Assembly: GCF_014648995.1 (NCBI RefSeq)
Contig: NZ_BMSE01000002.1
Location: 1-64,000 of the forward strand
DNA from: Streptomyces massasporeus
Lineage (GTDB): Bacteria > Actinomycetota > Actinomycetes > Streptomycetales > Streptomycetaceae
Length of the DNA stretch: 64,000 nucleotides
Reading direction: 5' to 3'
The position numbers and the translations under genes are program-made. The notes under the pieces are model-generated. The model saw only the letters and a program-made list of their open reading frames with translations, ran no database searches and was not told where the DNA came from. This document shows, in pieces, positions 16,433 to 28,362 of this stretch (positions are counted from its first letter, which is position 1; every line of letters begins with the position of its first letter).

Positions 16433-16999
16433 TCAGCGTGCCGGCAGGTACGGCGCCGTCGACGGGAGGCCCATGTCCGAGGGGAGCAGGGAACCCACCC
16501 AGATGTCCCGGCGTACCCCCTTGTTGTTCATCGCGGAGCGCAGCGTGCCCTCGATCGTGAAGCCCGCTCGTTCCGCCACCGCGCGGGACGCCCGGTTCCC
16601 CACCTCCGCACGCCATTCGACGCGGTCGAGTGCGGCGTGGGTGAAGGCCCAGCGGCAGGCGGCGAGGGCGGCCTCGGTGACATAGCCGTTGGCGCGGTGC
16701 TCCTTCACGGCCCAGAAGCCGATCTCGCCCATGCCCAGGGCGCGCAGGGTGATGCCGAGCATGCCCGTCAGTTCCCCGGAGTGCAGGAAGACGCCGAAGG
16801 TGAACATGGAGCCGTCCGCCCAGCCGTCGGGGACCAGTTGTTCCGTGAAGCTCCGGGCGTGCTCGCGCAGGTAGGGCGAGGGGATCGTGGTCCACCGCTG
16901 GACGTCGGGGTCCTGGCAGGCGTCGTACACCGCGTCGGTCTCCTGGGAGCCGACCGTGCGCAGCAGGAGACGGTCCGTGGTGAGGGTGACGGGGTCCAT
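16433..16999 (-). CDS. GNAT family N-acetyltransferase, RimJ/RimL type
   Basis: 188 residues. The start MDPVTLTTDRLLLRTV and the strand/helix pattern (GMLGITLRALGMGEIGFWAVKEHRANGYVTEAALAAC shortened here to its key parts GEIGFWAV and RANGYVTEA) match the Acetyltransf_3/RimJ-RimL group, which uses acetyl-CoA to acetylate protein N-termini or small amines. NRASRAVAERAGFTIEG is the usual C-terminal coenzyme A region. It is divergent from secA across 280 bases. The substrate is unknown. Confidence 0.88.
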   Translation of the reverse strand: MDPVTLTTDRLLLRTVGSQETDAVYDACQDPDVQRWTTIPSPYLREHARSFTEQLVPDGWADGSMFTFGVFLHSGELTGMLGITLRALGMGEIGFWAVKEHRANGYVTEAALAACRWAFTHAALDRVEWRAEVGNRASRAVAERAGFTIEGTLRSAMNNKGVRRDIWVGSLLPSDMGLPSTAPYLPAR

Positions 17000-17279
17000 C
17001 GACCGATTCTGCTCGGAGGCCGGTCACGACGCCATGCCTTTGCCGTCAGTGAAAGGGCGGTCACGCGTTGTGCAATTCGGTGGAGAGGTGCGGCACTATC
17101 CGAGGGGGCCGCACGTTGTCCCCTTTGAAGCAGACGTGAATCAGAATTGAAGCAGCGGACGGTCGCCGTCACGGCAGGCCCTCCCGGCGCGGTGGGGTCC
17201 TCGCATACGATGGCCGTTGCTCAGTAAGTCAAGTGGTAACCGACCGTCCCAGGCCCGACCGGCAAGGAGACCAACCCCC

Positions 17280-20126
<2,847 letters not shown>

Positions 20127-20153
20127 CGGTTGCCGAGGCGCCGTAGCCGGCTT

Positions 20154-20193
20154 GAGGGGCCGGACACCTGAGGGTGTCCGGCCCCTCGGTTTT
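20154..20193 (+). terminator. secA terminator
   Basis: A perfect 15-bp stem (GAGGGGCCGGACACC pairing with GGTGTCCGGCCCCTC) with a TGAG loop is followed by GGTTTT. It lies between convergent secA and the Rv3235-like gene. Confidence 0.92.
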
Positions 20194-20200
20194 GTGCGCC

Positions 20201-21250
20201 TCAGTCGGACTCCGGGCGGGGCGGGCGGGGGCCGAGTTCCACCGCCGTGCAGCGCCAGCGGAGGTCCTGGCCGAGTTCCAGGCGGAAGGCCATGGCGCGC
20301 AGCCGGTCGCCGGCGCCGACGCGTGCGAAGGCCTCGATGGCGCCCGGCCGGGGTTCGAAGTAGCCGATGTCGCGTACGATGGGGCGGGCGCCGCGGGTGC
20401 GCAGGGGGCCGCGTTCGGCCAGCCAGGCCAGTTCGTCGTAGGCGCGGCCGCGGGTGTGGCGGAGCATCGAGTGGACGGGGCGGTGGCCGCTCAGGACGGC
20501 GACGAGGAGGTCGGCGAACACGTCGGTGGGCAGAGGCTGGGGGATCGCCGCGTGCCGGGGCCCTTGAGCCGGGACGCGCGGGGCGGCTTCGGTGGAGGTG
20601 GAGGCCGGGGCGGCGAGGTCCGTGCCCGGCGCCCGGGTGGCGGCTGTCTCCGGGGCCCTGCGGGGGGCTGTGCGGGTCGGGGCGAGGGTCGGTGGGCGAG
20701 TGTCCGCCGGGCGGGTGCGGGAGGCCCTGGCGCGAGCGGAGGCGGGTGGACGACCGCCCGCAGCCGAAGGCCGGGAGCGCCCGCTGCCGGGGGAACGCGG
20801 GGGTGCGGCAGCGGCGGGGGCGGGCGCGGCGGATCCGGGGCCGGCGGGGGTGCGGGGTGTGGTGCTTGGAGCTCGGCGCGGCGCTGCGCTGTAGGGGGTG
20901 CGGGGTGGGGTGCGGGGTGTGCGGTTCGCGGGGGTGTGGGGGGCTGTGCGGGCCAGGGCGTCGGGTGCGGTGCTGTCGAGAGCGGCGGGTGCGGTGCGCG
21001 TGGAGGTGCCGGGTGCGGTGCTCGTAGATCGGTGGGGCGCTGCGGTGTCGGGGGTGCGGGGTGTGGGGTCCGCCGGAGGTCGCGGGGTGGCGGTGTCGGC
21101 GGGCACGCGGGGTGTGGTGCTCGTAGATCGGTGGGGCGCTGCGGTGCCGGGGGCGGGCGAGGTGGTGCCGGGGGCTGTGCTGCCGCGGGAGGCGGACGTC
21201 GGGGAGTGAGACGTCGGGCGGTGTTGGGTCCTGGTCATGACCTTGTGCAT
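20201..21250 (-). CDS. Rv3235 family protein with repetitive N-terminus
   Basis: 349 residues if the ATG at 21250 (MHKVMTRTQHRP) is used; an in-frame start 126 bases upstream is possible. Only the last 120 or so residues look conserved, containing VFADLLVAVLSGHRPVHSML, the pattern of the Rv3235-type family usually encoded next to secA in actinobacteria. The first 220 residues are Pro/Thr/Ala/Arg-rich, with repeats around PGTAAPHRSTST, and are probably disordered. The function of the family is unknown. It is convergent with secA across the terminator. Confidence 0.75.
   Translation of the reverse strand: MHKVMTRTQHRPTSHSPTSASRGSTAPGTTSPAPGTAAPHRSTSTTPRVPADTATPRPPADPTPRTPDTAAPHRSTSTAPGTSTRTAPAALDSTAPDALARTAPHTPANRTPRTPPRTPYSAAPRRAPSTTPRTPAGPGSAAPAPAAAAPPRSPGSGRSRPSAAGGRPPASARARASRTRPADTRPPTLAPTRTAPRRAPETAATRAPGTDLAAPASTSTEAAPRVPAQGPRHAAIPQPLPTDVFADLLVAVLSGHRPVHSMLRHTRGRAYDELAWLAERGPLRTRGARPIVRDIGYFEPRPGAIEAFARVGAGDRLRAMAFRLELGQDLRWRCTAVELGPRPPRPESD
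21017..21146. repeat. 31-base exact direct repeat inside the Rv3235-like gene
   Basis: A 31-base sequence (21017-21047, containing CTCGTAGATCGG) recurs exactly at 21116-21146, 99 bases apart. That distance is a multiple of three, so both copies encode the same peptide core, AAPHRSTST, in the disordered N-terminus. Confidence 0.85.
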
Positions 21251-21578
21251 GGGGGTCCCCGTTTCGTGGGCCCGGTTGATACCGGGGAGTAACTTCGGGT
21301 TGGTGATCTTGTACGGGGCCGACGGGGGCTGGAGCAAGGAAGCGGGAACCTGGTTCGCGGGCGCCGGAACCTTCACCTATCCGGGTGATGTCGGGGGCGT
21401 GGAGCCCGAGATCGCGGAGGTGTGCCGGGTGAATTCCGGGCCTGGGGTGGACGCGTCCGGCGCCCAGGGCCGGGACTCGAAAGGGGACGCCCCGCACGTA
21501 TCCTGAAGGCCCTCCGGGAGCTCTCCGGAGCTCTCCTGATCCCTCTGACCACGACCATGACCACGAAAGCGGCCAGCC
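21251..21578. other. divergent intergenic region before the DUF6912 gene
   Basis: 328 bases between the Rv3235-like gene (minus) and the DUF6912 gene (plus). It must hold promoters for both. A tandem 10-base repeat GGAGCTCTCC (21517-21526 and 21527-21536) was seen. No clear -35/-10 pair or hairpin terminator was found. Confidence 0.5.
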
Positions 21579-22082
21579 ATGCGTGTCTATGTGCCCCTGA
21601 CCCTCCCCGGTCTCGCCGAGGCGTACAAGACGGGTGAGCTGGGAGCCGGCGGGTTCGTCGCCTTCACCGTGACGCCAGGGCTGCGCGACTGGTACGCCTC
21701 CGACGACATCGAGGAACTGGAGTACGCGGCGCTCGGCCGGGCCGCGCTGGCCTCACTGCGCCTGCTGGCGGCTGAGCCCGAGGCCCCGCGGCGCCGGATC
21801 GTGATCGCTGTGGACGTGCCCGACCGGGCCACGAGCGCGGATCACGACCCGGCGGAGCCGGGGGAGGTGCGGGTCGCGGGGCCGGTGCCGTTGGGCAAGG
21901 CCGCGTCCGTGCACGTCGACGCGGCGGACGCGCAGGCCGGGGTGACGGCGGCCGCCGAGGCGCTGCCGGCGGCGGACCGCGGGGACGACGACGCGCAGTC
22001 CGTCGTGGACGGCGCCGAGGACCACGAGCTGCTGTGGTTCGCCACGCAGGAGATCGCGAACCTGGTGGGCCACGGAGGCTGA
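21579..22082 (+). CDS. DUF6912 family protein
   Basis: 167 residues beginning MRVYVPLTLPGLAEAYKTGE, a conserved actinobacterial N-terminus. It is followed by LRDWYASDDIEELEYAAL and a C-terminal acidic segment ending in ELLWFATQEIANLV. No catalytic motif or membrane segment is visible. It is a small soluble protein of unknown function, found downstream of secA in related actinobacteria as far as I recall. It starts at the first ATG of the conserved region and stands 69 bases before the HAD hydrolase on the same strand. Confidence 0.8.
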   Translation: MRVYVPLTLPGLAEAYKTGELGAGGFVAFTVTPGLRDWYASDDIEELEYAALGRAALASLRLLAAEPEAPRRRIVIAVDVPDRATSADHDPAEPGEVRVAGPVPLGKAASVHVDAADAQAGVTAAAEALPAADRGDDDAQSVVDGAEDHELLWFATQEIANLVGHGG

Positions 22083-22151
22083 ACCGGCCGCGGGGGGCGC
22101 GTTGAGGTGCCGTTCTCTTGATTGTCAGTGCGGGCGGGTACGTTTTTGGGC

Positions 22152-22817
22152 ATGGGGATGAAGACGGGCGCGCACATTGTCTGGGATTGGAACGGGACGC
22201 TGTTCCACGACATCGACGCGATCATCGGGGCGACGAACGCGGCCTTCGCCGAGCTGGGGCTGGAGCCGCTGACGCTGGAGAAGTACCGGGAGCTGTACTG
22301 CGTACCGGTGCCGAAGTTCTATGAGCGGCTGATGGGGCGGCTGCCGACCGAGGCCGAGTGGGAGGCCATGGACGACATCTTCCACCGGTACTACGCCGAG
22401 CACCGGACGGCGTGCGGGCTGACGGTGGGGGCCGTGGAGCTGCTGGCCGGGTGGTGCTCCGCGGGGCGCAGCCAGTCGATCCTGAGCATGTACGTGCACG
22501 AGGAGCTGGTTCCGCTGGTGCGCGGGTTCGGCATCGAGCCGCATTTCATACGGGTGGACGGGCGGACCGGGCCGTCGGGGGGCAGCAAGGCCGAGCACAT
22601 GGTGCGGCACCTCGCGTCGCTGAGCGGCGTGGCGCCGGAGCGGACCGTGGTGATCGGGGACGCGGCGGACGACGCGGTGGCCGCGCTGCATGTGGGAGCC
22701 CGGGCCGTGCTGTACACCGGCGGGTCGCACAGTCGGGTGAGTCTGGAAACCGTCGGCGTTCCTGTCGTGGACACGCTTGAGGAAGCGGTTGCCGAGGCGG
22801 AGCGGCTCGCGGCCTGA
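22152..22817 (+). CDS. HAD family hydrolase, phosphoglycolate-phosphatase-like
   Basis: 221 residues from the ATG at 22152 (a second ATG lies two codons later). HAD motif I is D12-W-N-G-T: the nucleophile Asp is present, but the usual second Asp (general acid/base, D+2) is Asn. Motif IV is VIGDAADD near residues 173-180, and the cap region lies between. Length and cap type suit small-phosphoester phosphatases. The Asn at D+2 could reduce phosphatase activity or mark a different leaving group. It follows the DUF6912 gene and probably shares its transcript. Confidence 0.88.
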   Translation: MGMKTGAHIVWDWNGTLFHDIDAIIGATNAAFAELGLEPLTLEKYRELYCVPVPKFYERLMGRLPTEAEWEAMDDIFHRYYAEHRTACGLTVGAVELLAGWCSAGRSQSILSMYVHEELVPLVRGFGIEPHFIRVDGRTGPSGGSKAEHMVRHLASLSGVAPERTVVIGDAADDAVAALHVGARAVLYTGGSHSRVSLETVGVPVVDTLEEAVAEAERLAA

Positions 22818-23275
22818 CGGGCGCACCTGACCGAAACCGGTAGCGACACTGTGCAGAACGTCAAACTTCCAGGGCTGGTTTTGTACACATACGGCTCATG
22901 ACGGAGCCCCTGTAAGGAGCGATAGCCTTGGTGGCGTGATCAGCGCGATAGTTCGCGGGGACGTCGTCGTCCCTGCCCTGCGCCCGGAGAGCACGGACGA
23001 CATCCGTGACCGGGCGGCGGTCGCTGGTCTTCGCGGGCGGGACGTGACATCGAAGGCTCCCGGGACCCCGAGCATCACCTGGATTCGGGCGTCGCAGAGA
23101 GCAGCGTCACACCGGTGGAGCAGCTCAAGAATGGCTCAGACACCCCCGCTCATCTCACCTTGCGGCATAGCGTCGGAACAGACCGGATACCCCGTGTCAC
23201 GACGTGAGGTCGTAAGCGCAGAGGCCGTACTTCCTTCTACGTCACGCAACGGCGCGCGACAGGAGCCAGAGGACA
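22818..23275 (+). other. long leader/promoter region of the glutamate dehydrogenase gene
   Basis: 458 bases with base composition less extreme than the flanking genes. A GTG-initiated frame at 22936 (MISAIVRGDVVVPALRPE...) overlaps the dehydrogenase start out of frame and has only a distant AAGGAG; it is not accepted as a gene. No terminator hairpin or clear promoter hexamers were identified. The length suggests substantial 5' regulation. Confidence 0.5.
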
Positions 23276-26200
23276 ATGCAGACCAAGCTGGACGAAGCCA
23301 AGGCCGAGTTGCTCGAGAGGGCCGCCCGGGTAGCTGAGAACAGCCCGGTCGGGGGGCACCTACCGACCGGGTCGACGGGCGAGGAGACCCCAGACGCCCA
23401 GAAGGCCCCGGACCGCGAGACCCTCCTGACGTTCCTCCAGCGTTACTACCTGCACACGGCCCCGGAGGACCTCACCGACCGCGATCCGGTCGATGTCTTC
23501 GGAGCTGCCGTATCGCACTACCGGCTGGCCGAGAACCGCCCCCAGGGCACGGCGAACGTGCGGGTGCACACCCCTACCGTCGAAGAGAACGGGTGGACCT
23601 GCAGCCACTCCGTGGTCGAGGTCGTCACCGACGACATGCCCTTCCTCGTCGACTCCGTCACCAATGAGCTGACGCGTCAGGGGCGCGGGATCCACGTCGT
23701 CATCCACCCCCAGTTCGTGGTGCGGCGCGATGTCACCGGCAAGCTCATCGAGGTCCTGTCGACCCCGCCCACCGGCGACCTTCCGCACGACGCGCACGTC
23801 GAGTCCTGGATCCACGTCGAGATCGACCGCGAGACCGACCGGGCCGATCTGAAGCAGATCACCGCCGACTTGCTGCGTGTGCTGTCCGACGCGCGTGAGG
23901 CCGTCGAGGACTGGGGCAAGATGCGCGAGGCGGCGATCCGGCTGGCGGAGGGGCTGCCGGACGAGCCCATCCCCGCCGACCTGCCCGGCCCCCAGGTCGA
24001 AGAGGCCCGCGAGCTGCTGCGCTGGCTGGCCGACGACCACTTCACCTTCCTCGGCTACCGCGAGTACCAGCTCCGCGAAGACGACTCGCTGGCCGCCGTG
24101 CCCGGCACCGGGCTCGGCATACTGCGCGCGGACCCGCACCACGCGGCCGAGGAGAGCCACCCGGTCAGCCCCTCGTTCGAGCGGCTGCCCGCCGATGCCC
24201 GGGCCAAGGCGCGCGAGCACAAGCTGCTCGTGCTGACCAAGGCGAACAGCCGGGCGACCGTGCACCGGCCGTCGTACCTGGACTACATCGGCGTCAAGAA
24301 GTTCGACGCCGACGGCAACGTCATCGGCGAGCGCCGGTTCCTCGGGCTGTTCTCCTCCGCCGCCTACACCGAGTCCGTGCGCCGGGTCCCGGTCATCCGG
24401 CGCAAGGTCGAGGAGGTCCTGGAGAAGGCGGGATTCTCGCCCAACAGCCACGACGGCCGCGACCTGACGCAGATCCTGGAGACGTACCCGCGCGACGAGC
24501 TCTTCCAGACCCCGGCCGACGAGCTGCGGGCCATCGTCACCTCCGTGCTCTACCTCCAGGAGCGCAGGCGCCTCAGGCTCTACCTGCGCCAGGACGAGTA
24601 CGGGCGCTACTACTCGGCCCTCGTCTACCTCCCGCGCGACCGCTACACCACGGCCGTCCGCCTGCGGATCATCGAGATCCTGAAGGAGGAGCTGGGCGGC
24701 ATCAGCGTCGACTTCACCGCCTGGAACACCGAGTCGATCCTGTCCCGGCTGCACTTCGTGGTCCGGGTCCCGCAGGGCACCGAACTGCCGGAGCTGTCCG
24801 ACTCCGACAAGGAGCGCATCGAGGCCCGGCTGGTGGAGGCCGCCCGCTCCTGGGAGGACGCCTTCGCCGAGGCGCTCAACGCCGAGCTCGGCGAGGAGCA
24901 CGCGGCCGAGGCGATGCGCCGCTACGCGCACGCCTTCCCCGAGGGCTACAAGGCCGACCACAACCCGCGCGCCGCGGTCGCCGACCTCGTCCACCTCGAG
25001 CAGCTGAACAGCGAGGCGGACAAGGACTTCGCGCTCAGCCTCTACGAGCCGGTGGGCGCCGCCCCCGAGGAGCGCCGCTTCAAGATCTACCGCACGGGCG
25101 ACGCGATCTCCCTCTCTGCCGTCCTGCCGGTCCTCAACCGGCTCGGTGTCGAGGTCGTCGACGAGCGGCCGTACGAACTGCGCTGCTCGGACCGCAGCGT
25201 GGCCTGGATCTACGACTTCGGTCTGCGCATGCCCCGCGCCAACGGCGGCGGCGACTACTTCGGCGACGACGCCCGCGAGCGCTTCCAGGACGCCTTCTCC
25301 GCCACCTGGACCGGCAAGGCGGAGAACGACGGCTTCAACGCCCTCGTGCTGAGCGCCGGGCTGACCTGGCGCCAGGCGGTGGTCCTGCGGGCGTACGCCA
25401 AGTACCTGCGCCAGGCCGCGTCGACGTTCAGCCAGGACTACATGGAGGACACCCTCCGCAACAACGTCCACACCACCCGCCTGCTCGTCTCCCTGTTCGA
25501 GGCGCGGATGTCGCCCGACCGGCAGCGCGCGGGGCACGAGATCGTGGACGCGCTGCTGGAGGAGGTCGACGCGGCCCTCGACCAGGTGGCCTCGCTCGAC
25601 GAGGACCGGATCCTCAGGTCCTTCCTGACGGTCATCAAGGCGACGCTGCGGACCAACTTCTTCCAGGAGGCCGCGGGCGGCAAGCCGCACGACTACGTCT
25701 CCATGAAGTTCGACCCGCAGGCCATCCCCGACCTGCCGGCACCCCGCCCGGCGTTCGAGATCTGGGTGTACTCGCCGCGCGTCGAGGGCGTGCACCTGCG
25801 CTTCGGCAAGGTCGCGCGCGGTGGCCTGCGCTGGTCCGACCGGCGTGAGGACTTCCGCACCGAGATCCTCGGCCTGGTCAAGGCGCAGATGGTCAAGAAC
25901 ACCGTCATCGTGCCGGTGGGCGCCAAGGGCGGCTTCGTCGCCAAGCAGCTGCCCGACCCGTCCGTGGACCGGGACGCGTGGCTCGCCGAGGGCGTCGCCA
26001 GCTACAAGACGTTCATCTCGGCCCTGCTCGACATCACCGACAACATGGTCGCCGGCGAGGTCGTGCCCCCGGCGGACGTCGTCCGGCACGACGAGGACGA
26101 CACCTACCTCGTCGTCGCCGCCGACAAGGGCACCGCGACCTTCTCCGACATCGCCAACGGGGTCGCCGAGAACTACAACTTCTGGCTCGGTGACGCCTTC

Positions 26201-28228
26201 GCCTCCGGCGGCTCCGCCGGCTACGACCACAAGGGCATGGGCATCACCGCCCGCGGCGCCTGGGAGTCCGTCAAGCGGCACTTCCGCGACATGGGCGTCG
26301 ACACCCAGACCGAGGACTTCACGGTCGTCGGCATCGGCGACATGTCCGGTGACGTGTTCGGCAACGGCATGCTGCTCTCCGAGCACATCCGCCTGGTGGC
26401 CGCCTTCGACCACCGGCACATCTTCATCGACCCGAACCCGGACGCCGCCACCTCCTACGCCGAGCGCCGCCGCCTGTTCGAGCTGCCCCGCTCCAGCTGG
26501 GAGGACTACGACAAGGACCTGCTGTCGGCCGGCGGCGGCATCTTCCCGCGCACGGCCAAGGCGATCCCGGTCAACGCGCACATCCGCGAGGCCCTCGGCA
26601 TCGAGGCCAAGGTCACCAAGCTGACCCCGGCCGACCTGATGAAGGCGATCCTGCACGCGCCGGTGGACCTGCTGTGGAACGGCGGCATCGGCACGTACGT
26701 CAAGTCCTCCACCGAGTCCAACGCGGATGTCGGCGACAAGGCCAACGACGCCATCCGCGTCAACGGCGAGGACCTGCGCGTCAAGGTCGTCGGAGAGGGC
26801 GGCAACCTCGGCCTGACCCAGCTCGGCCGGATCGAGTTCGCGCTGCAGGGCGGCCGGATCAACACCGACGCCATCGACAACAGCGCGGGCGTGGACACCT
26901 CCGACCACGAGGTGAACATCAAGATCCTGCTCAACGGCCTGGTCCGGGACGGTGACATGACCGTCAAGCAGCGCAACAAGCTGCTCGCCGAGATGACCGA
27001 CGAGGTCGGCCACCTGGTGCTGCGCAACAACTACGCGCAGAACACGGCGATCGCCAACGCCCTCGCCCAGTCCAGCGCCATGCTCCACGCCCAGCAGCGC
27101 TTCATGAAGCACCTGGTCAGGGAGGGTCATCTCGACCGGGCGCTGGAGTTCCTGCCCACCGACCGGCAGATCCGCGAGCGGCTCGCCCAGGGGCAGGGCC
27201 TGACCGGCCCGGAGACGGCCGTGCTGCTGGCGTACACGAAGATCACGGTCGCCGAGGAGCTGCTGCACACCTCGCTGCCGGACGACCCGTACCTGAGCAC
27301 CCTGCTGCACGCGTACTTCCCGACCGAGCTGCGCGAGCAGTTCCCCGAGCACCTCGTCTGCCACCCGCTGCGCCGTGAGATCACCACGACCGTGCTGGTC
27401 AACGACACGGTGAACACGGGCGGTACGACGTATCTGCACCGGCTGCGCGAGGAGACCGGCGCGTCGCTGGAGGAGATCGTGCGGGCGCAGACCGCGGCCC
27501 GGGCGATCTTCCGCCAGTCCCCGGTGTGGGACGGGGTCGAAGCACTCGACAACAAGGTCGAGGCCGAGGTCCAGACCCGCATCCGGCTGCACGCCCGCCG
27601 CCTGGTGGAGCGCGGCACGCGCTGGCTGCTCAACAACCGGCCGCAGCCGCTGCAGCTGGCCGAGACCGTCGACTTCTTCGCCGACCGCGTCGAGCAGGTC
27701 TGGTCGCAGCTGCCCAAGCTGCTGCGCGGCGCCGACCAGGAGTGGTACGGGAAGATCTACGACGAACTGACGGGCGTCGGCGTCCCGGACGAACTCGCCA
27801 CCCGGGTGGCGGGCTTCTCCTCGGCCTTCCCGACGCTCGACATCGTCTCGATCGCCGACCGCATGGACCGGGAACCGCTGGACGTCGCCGAGGTCTACTA
27901 CGACCTCGCCGACCGGCTGCGCATCACCCAGCTCATGGACCGCATCTCCGAGCTGCCCCGCACCGACCGCTGGCAGTCCATGGCCCGTGCGGCGATCCGC
28001 GAGGACCTGTACGCGGCGCACGCGGCGGTGACCGCCGACGTCCTGGCCGTGGGTGACGGCACCTCGACGCCCGAGCAGCGCTACAAGGCGTGGGAGCAGA
28101 AGAACGCGGCGATCCTCGGCCGGGCCCGCGCCACGCTGGAGGAGATCCAGAGCTCCGAGTCGTTCGACCTCGCCAACCTGTCGGTGGCGATGCGCACGAT
28201 GAGGACGCTGCTGCGCACGCACTCGTAG
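23276..28228 (+). CDS. large NAD-dependent glutamate dehydrogenase
   Basis: 1650 residues, the size of the roughly 180-kDa NAD-GDH class that interconverts glutamate and 2-oxoglutarate plus ammonia, mainly in the catabolic direction. The long N-terminal region contains ACT-like regulatory segments. The catalytic core carries KGGFVAKQLPD, the dinucleotide-binding region GIGDMSGDVFGNGML and VKVVGEGGNLGLTQLGR. A C-terminal helical domain follows. The ATG is preceded by GAGCCAGAGGAC. The enzyme class was characterised in Streptomyces clavuligerus. The gene is monocistronic, with a 458-base leader and a perfect terminator 20 bases after the stop. Confidence 0.96.
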   Translation: MQTKLDEAKAELLERAARVAENSPVGGHLPTGSTGEETPDAQKAPDRETLLTFLQRYYLHTAPEDLTDRDPVDVFGAAVSHYRLAENRPQGTANVRVHTPTVEENGWTCSHSVVEVVTDDMPFLVDSVTNELTRQGRGIHVVIHPQFVVRRDVTGKLIEVLSTPPTGDLPHDAHVESWIHVEIDRETDRADLKQITADLLRVLSDAREAVEDWGKMREAAIRLAEGLPDEPIPADLPGPQVEEARELLRWLADDHFTFLGYREYQLREDDSLAAVPGTGLGILRADPHHAAEESHPVSPSFERLPADARAKAREHKLLVLTKANSRATVHRPSYLDYIGVKKFDADGNVIGERRFLGLFSSAAYTESVRRVPVIRRKVEEVLEKAGFSPNSHDGRDLTQILETYPRDELFQTPADELRAIVTSVLYLQERRRLRLYLRQDEYGRYYSALVYLPRDRYTTAVRLRIIEILKEELGGISVDFTAWNTESILSRLHFVVRVPQGTELPELSDSDKERIEARLVEAARSWEDAFAEALNAELGEEHAAEAMRRYAHAFPEGYKADHNPRAAVADLVHLEQLNSEADKDFALSLYEPVGAAPEERRFKIYRTGDAISLSAVLPVLNRLGVEVVDERPYELRCSDRSVAWIYDFGLRMPRANGGGDYFGDDARERFQDAFSATWTGKAENDGFNALVLSAGLTWRQAVVLRAYAKYLRQAASTFSQDYMEDTLRNNVHTTRLLVSLFEARMSPDRQRAGHEIVDALLEEVDAALDQVASLDEDRILRSFLTVIKATLRTNFFQEAAGGKPHDYVSMKFDPQAIPDLPAPRPAFEIWVYSPRVEGVHLRFGKVARGGLRWSDRREDFRTEILGLVKAQMVKNTVIVPVGAKGGFVAKQLPDPSVDRDAWLAEGVASYKTFISALLDITDNMVAGEVVPPADVVRHDEDDTYLVVAADKGTATFSDIANGVAENYNFWLGDAFASGGSAGYDHKGMGITARGAWESVKRHFRDMGVDTQTEDFTVVGIGDMSGDVFGNGMLLSEHIRLVAAFDHRHIFIDPNPDAATSYAERRRLFELPRSSWEDYDKDLLSAGGGIFPRTAKAIPVNAHIREALGIEAKVTKLTPADLMKAILHAPVDLLWNGGIGTYVKSSTESNADVGDKANDAIRVNGEDLRVKVVGEGGNLGLTQLGRIEFALQGGRINTDAIDNSAGVDTSDHEVNIKILLNGLVRDGDMTVKQRNKLLAEMTDEVGHLVLRNNYAQNTAIANALAQSSAMLHAQQRFMKHLVREGHLDRALEFLPTDRQIRERLAQGQGLTGPETAVLLAYTKITVAEELLHTSLPDDPYLSTLLHAYFPTELREQFPEHLVCHPLRREITTTVLVNDTVNTGGTTYLHRLREETGASLEEIVRAQTAARAIFRQSPVWDGVEALDNKVEAEVQTRIRLHARRLVERGTRWLLNNRPQPLQLAETVDFFADRVEQVWSQLPKLLRGADQEWYGKIYDELTGVGVPDELATRVAGFSSAFPTLDIVSIADRMDREPLDVAEVYYDLADRLRITQLMDRISELPRTDRWQSMARAAIREDLYAAHAAVTADVLAVGDGTSTPEQRYKAWEQKNAAILGRARATLEEIQSSESFDLANLSVAMRTMRTLLRTHS

Positions 28229-28247
28229 CGGCGGGACGTACGGCGTG

Positions 28248-28290
28248 ACAGGCGCCCCGGGCCGGAATCGGCCCGGGGCGCCTGTTCTTG
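28248..28290 (+). terminator. terminator of the glutamate dehydrogenase gene
   Basis: A perfect 17-bp stem begins ACAGGCGCCCCGGGCCG at 28248 and closes on a GAAT loop; TTCTTG follows. Confidence 0.93.
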
Positions 28291-28362
28291 GGCCGCTTCG
28301 GCGTCTACCGGACCTGGGTGTTCCAGCACGAGGAGCTGGCCGCCCGGGGCCGGGACGCGGGG

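Noticed and set aside
22936..23337. GTG-initiated frame in the leader of the dehydrogenase gene
   Set aside because: The Shine-Dalgarno sequence is too distant, codon bias is weak, and the frame runs out of register into the dehydrogenase start.
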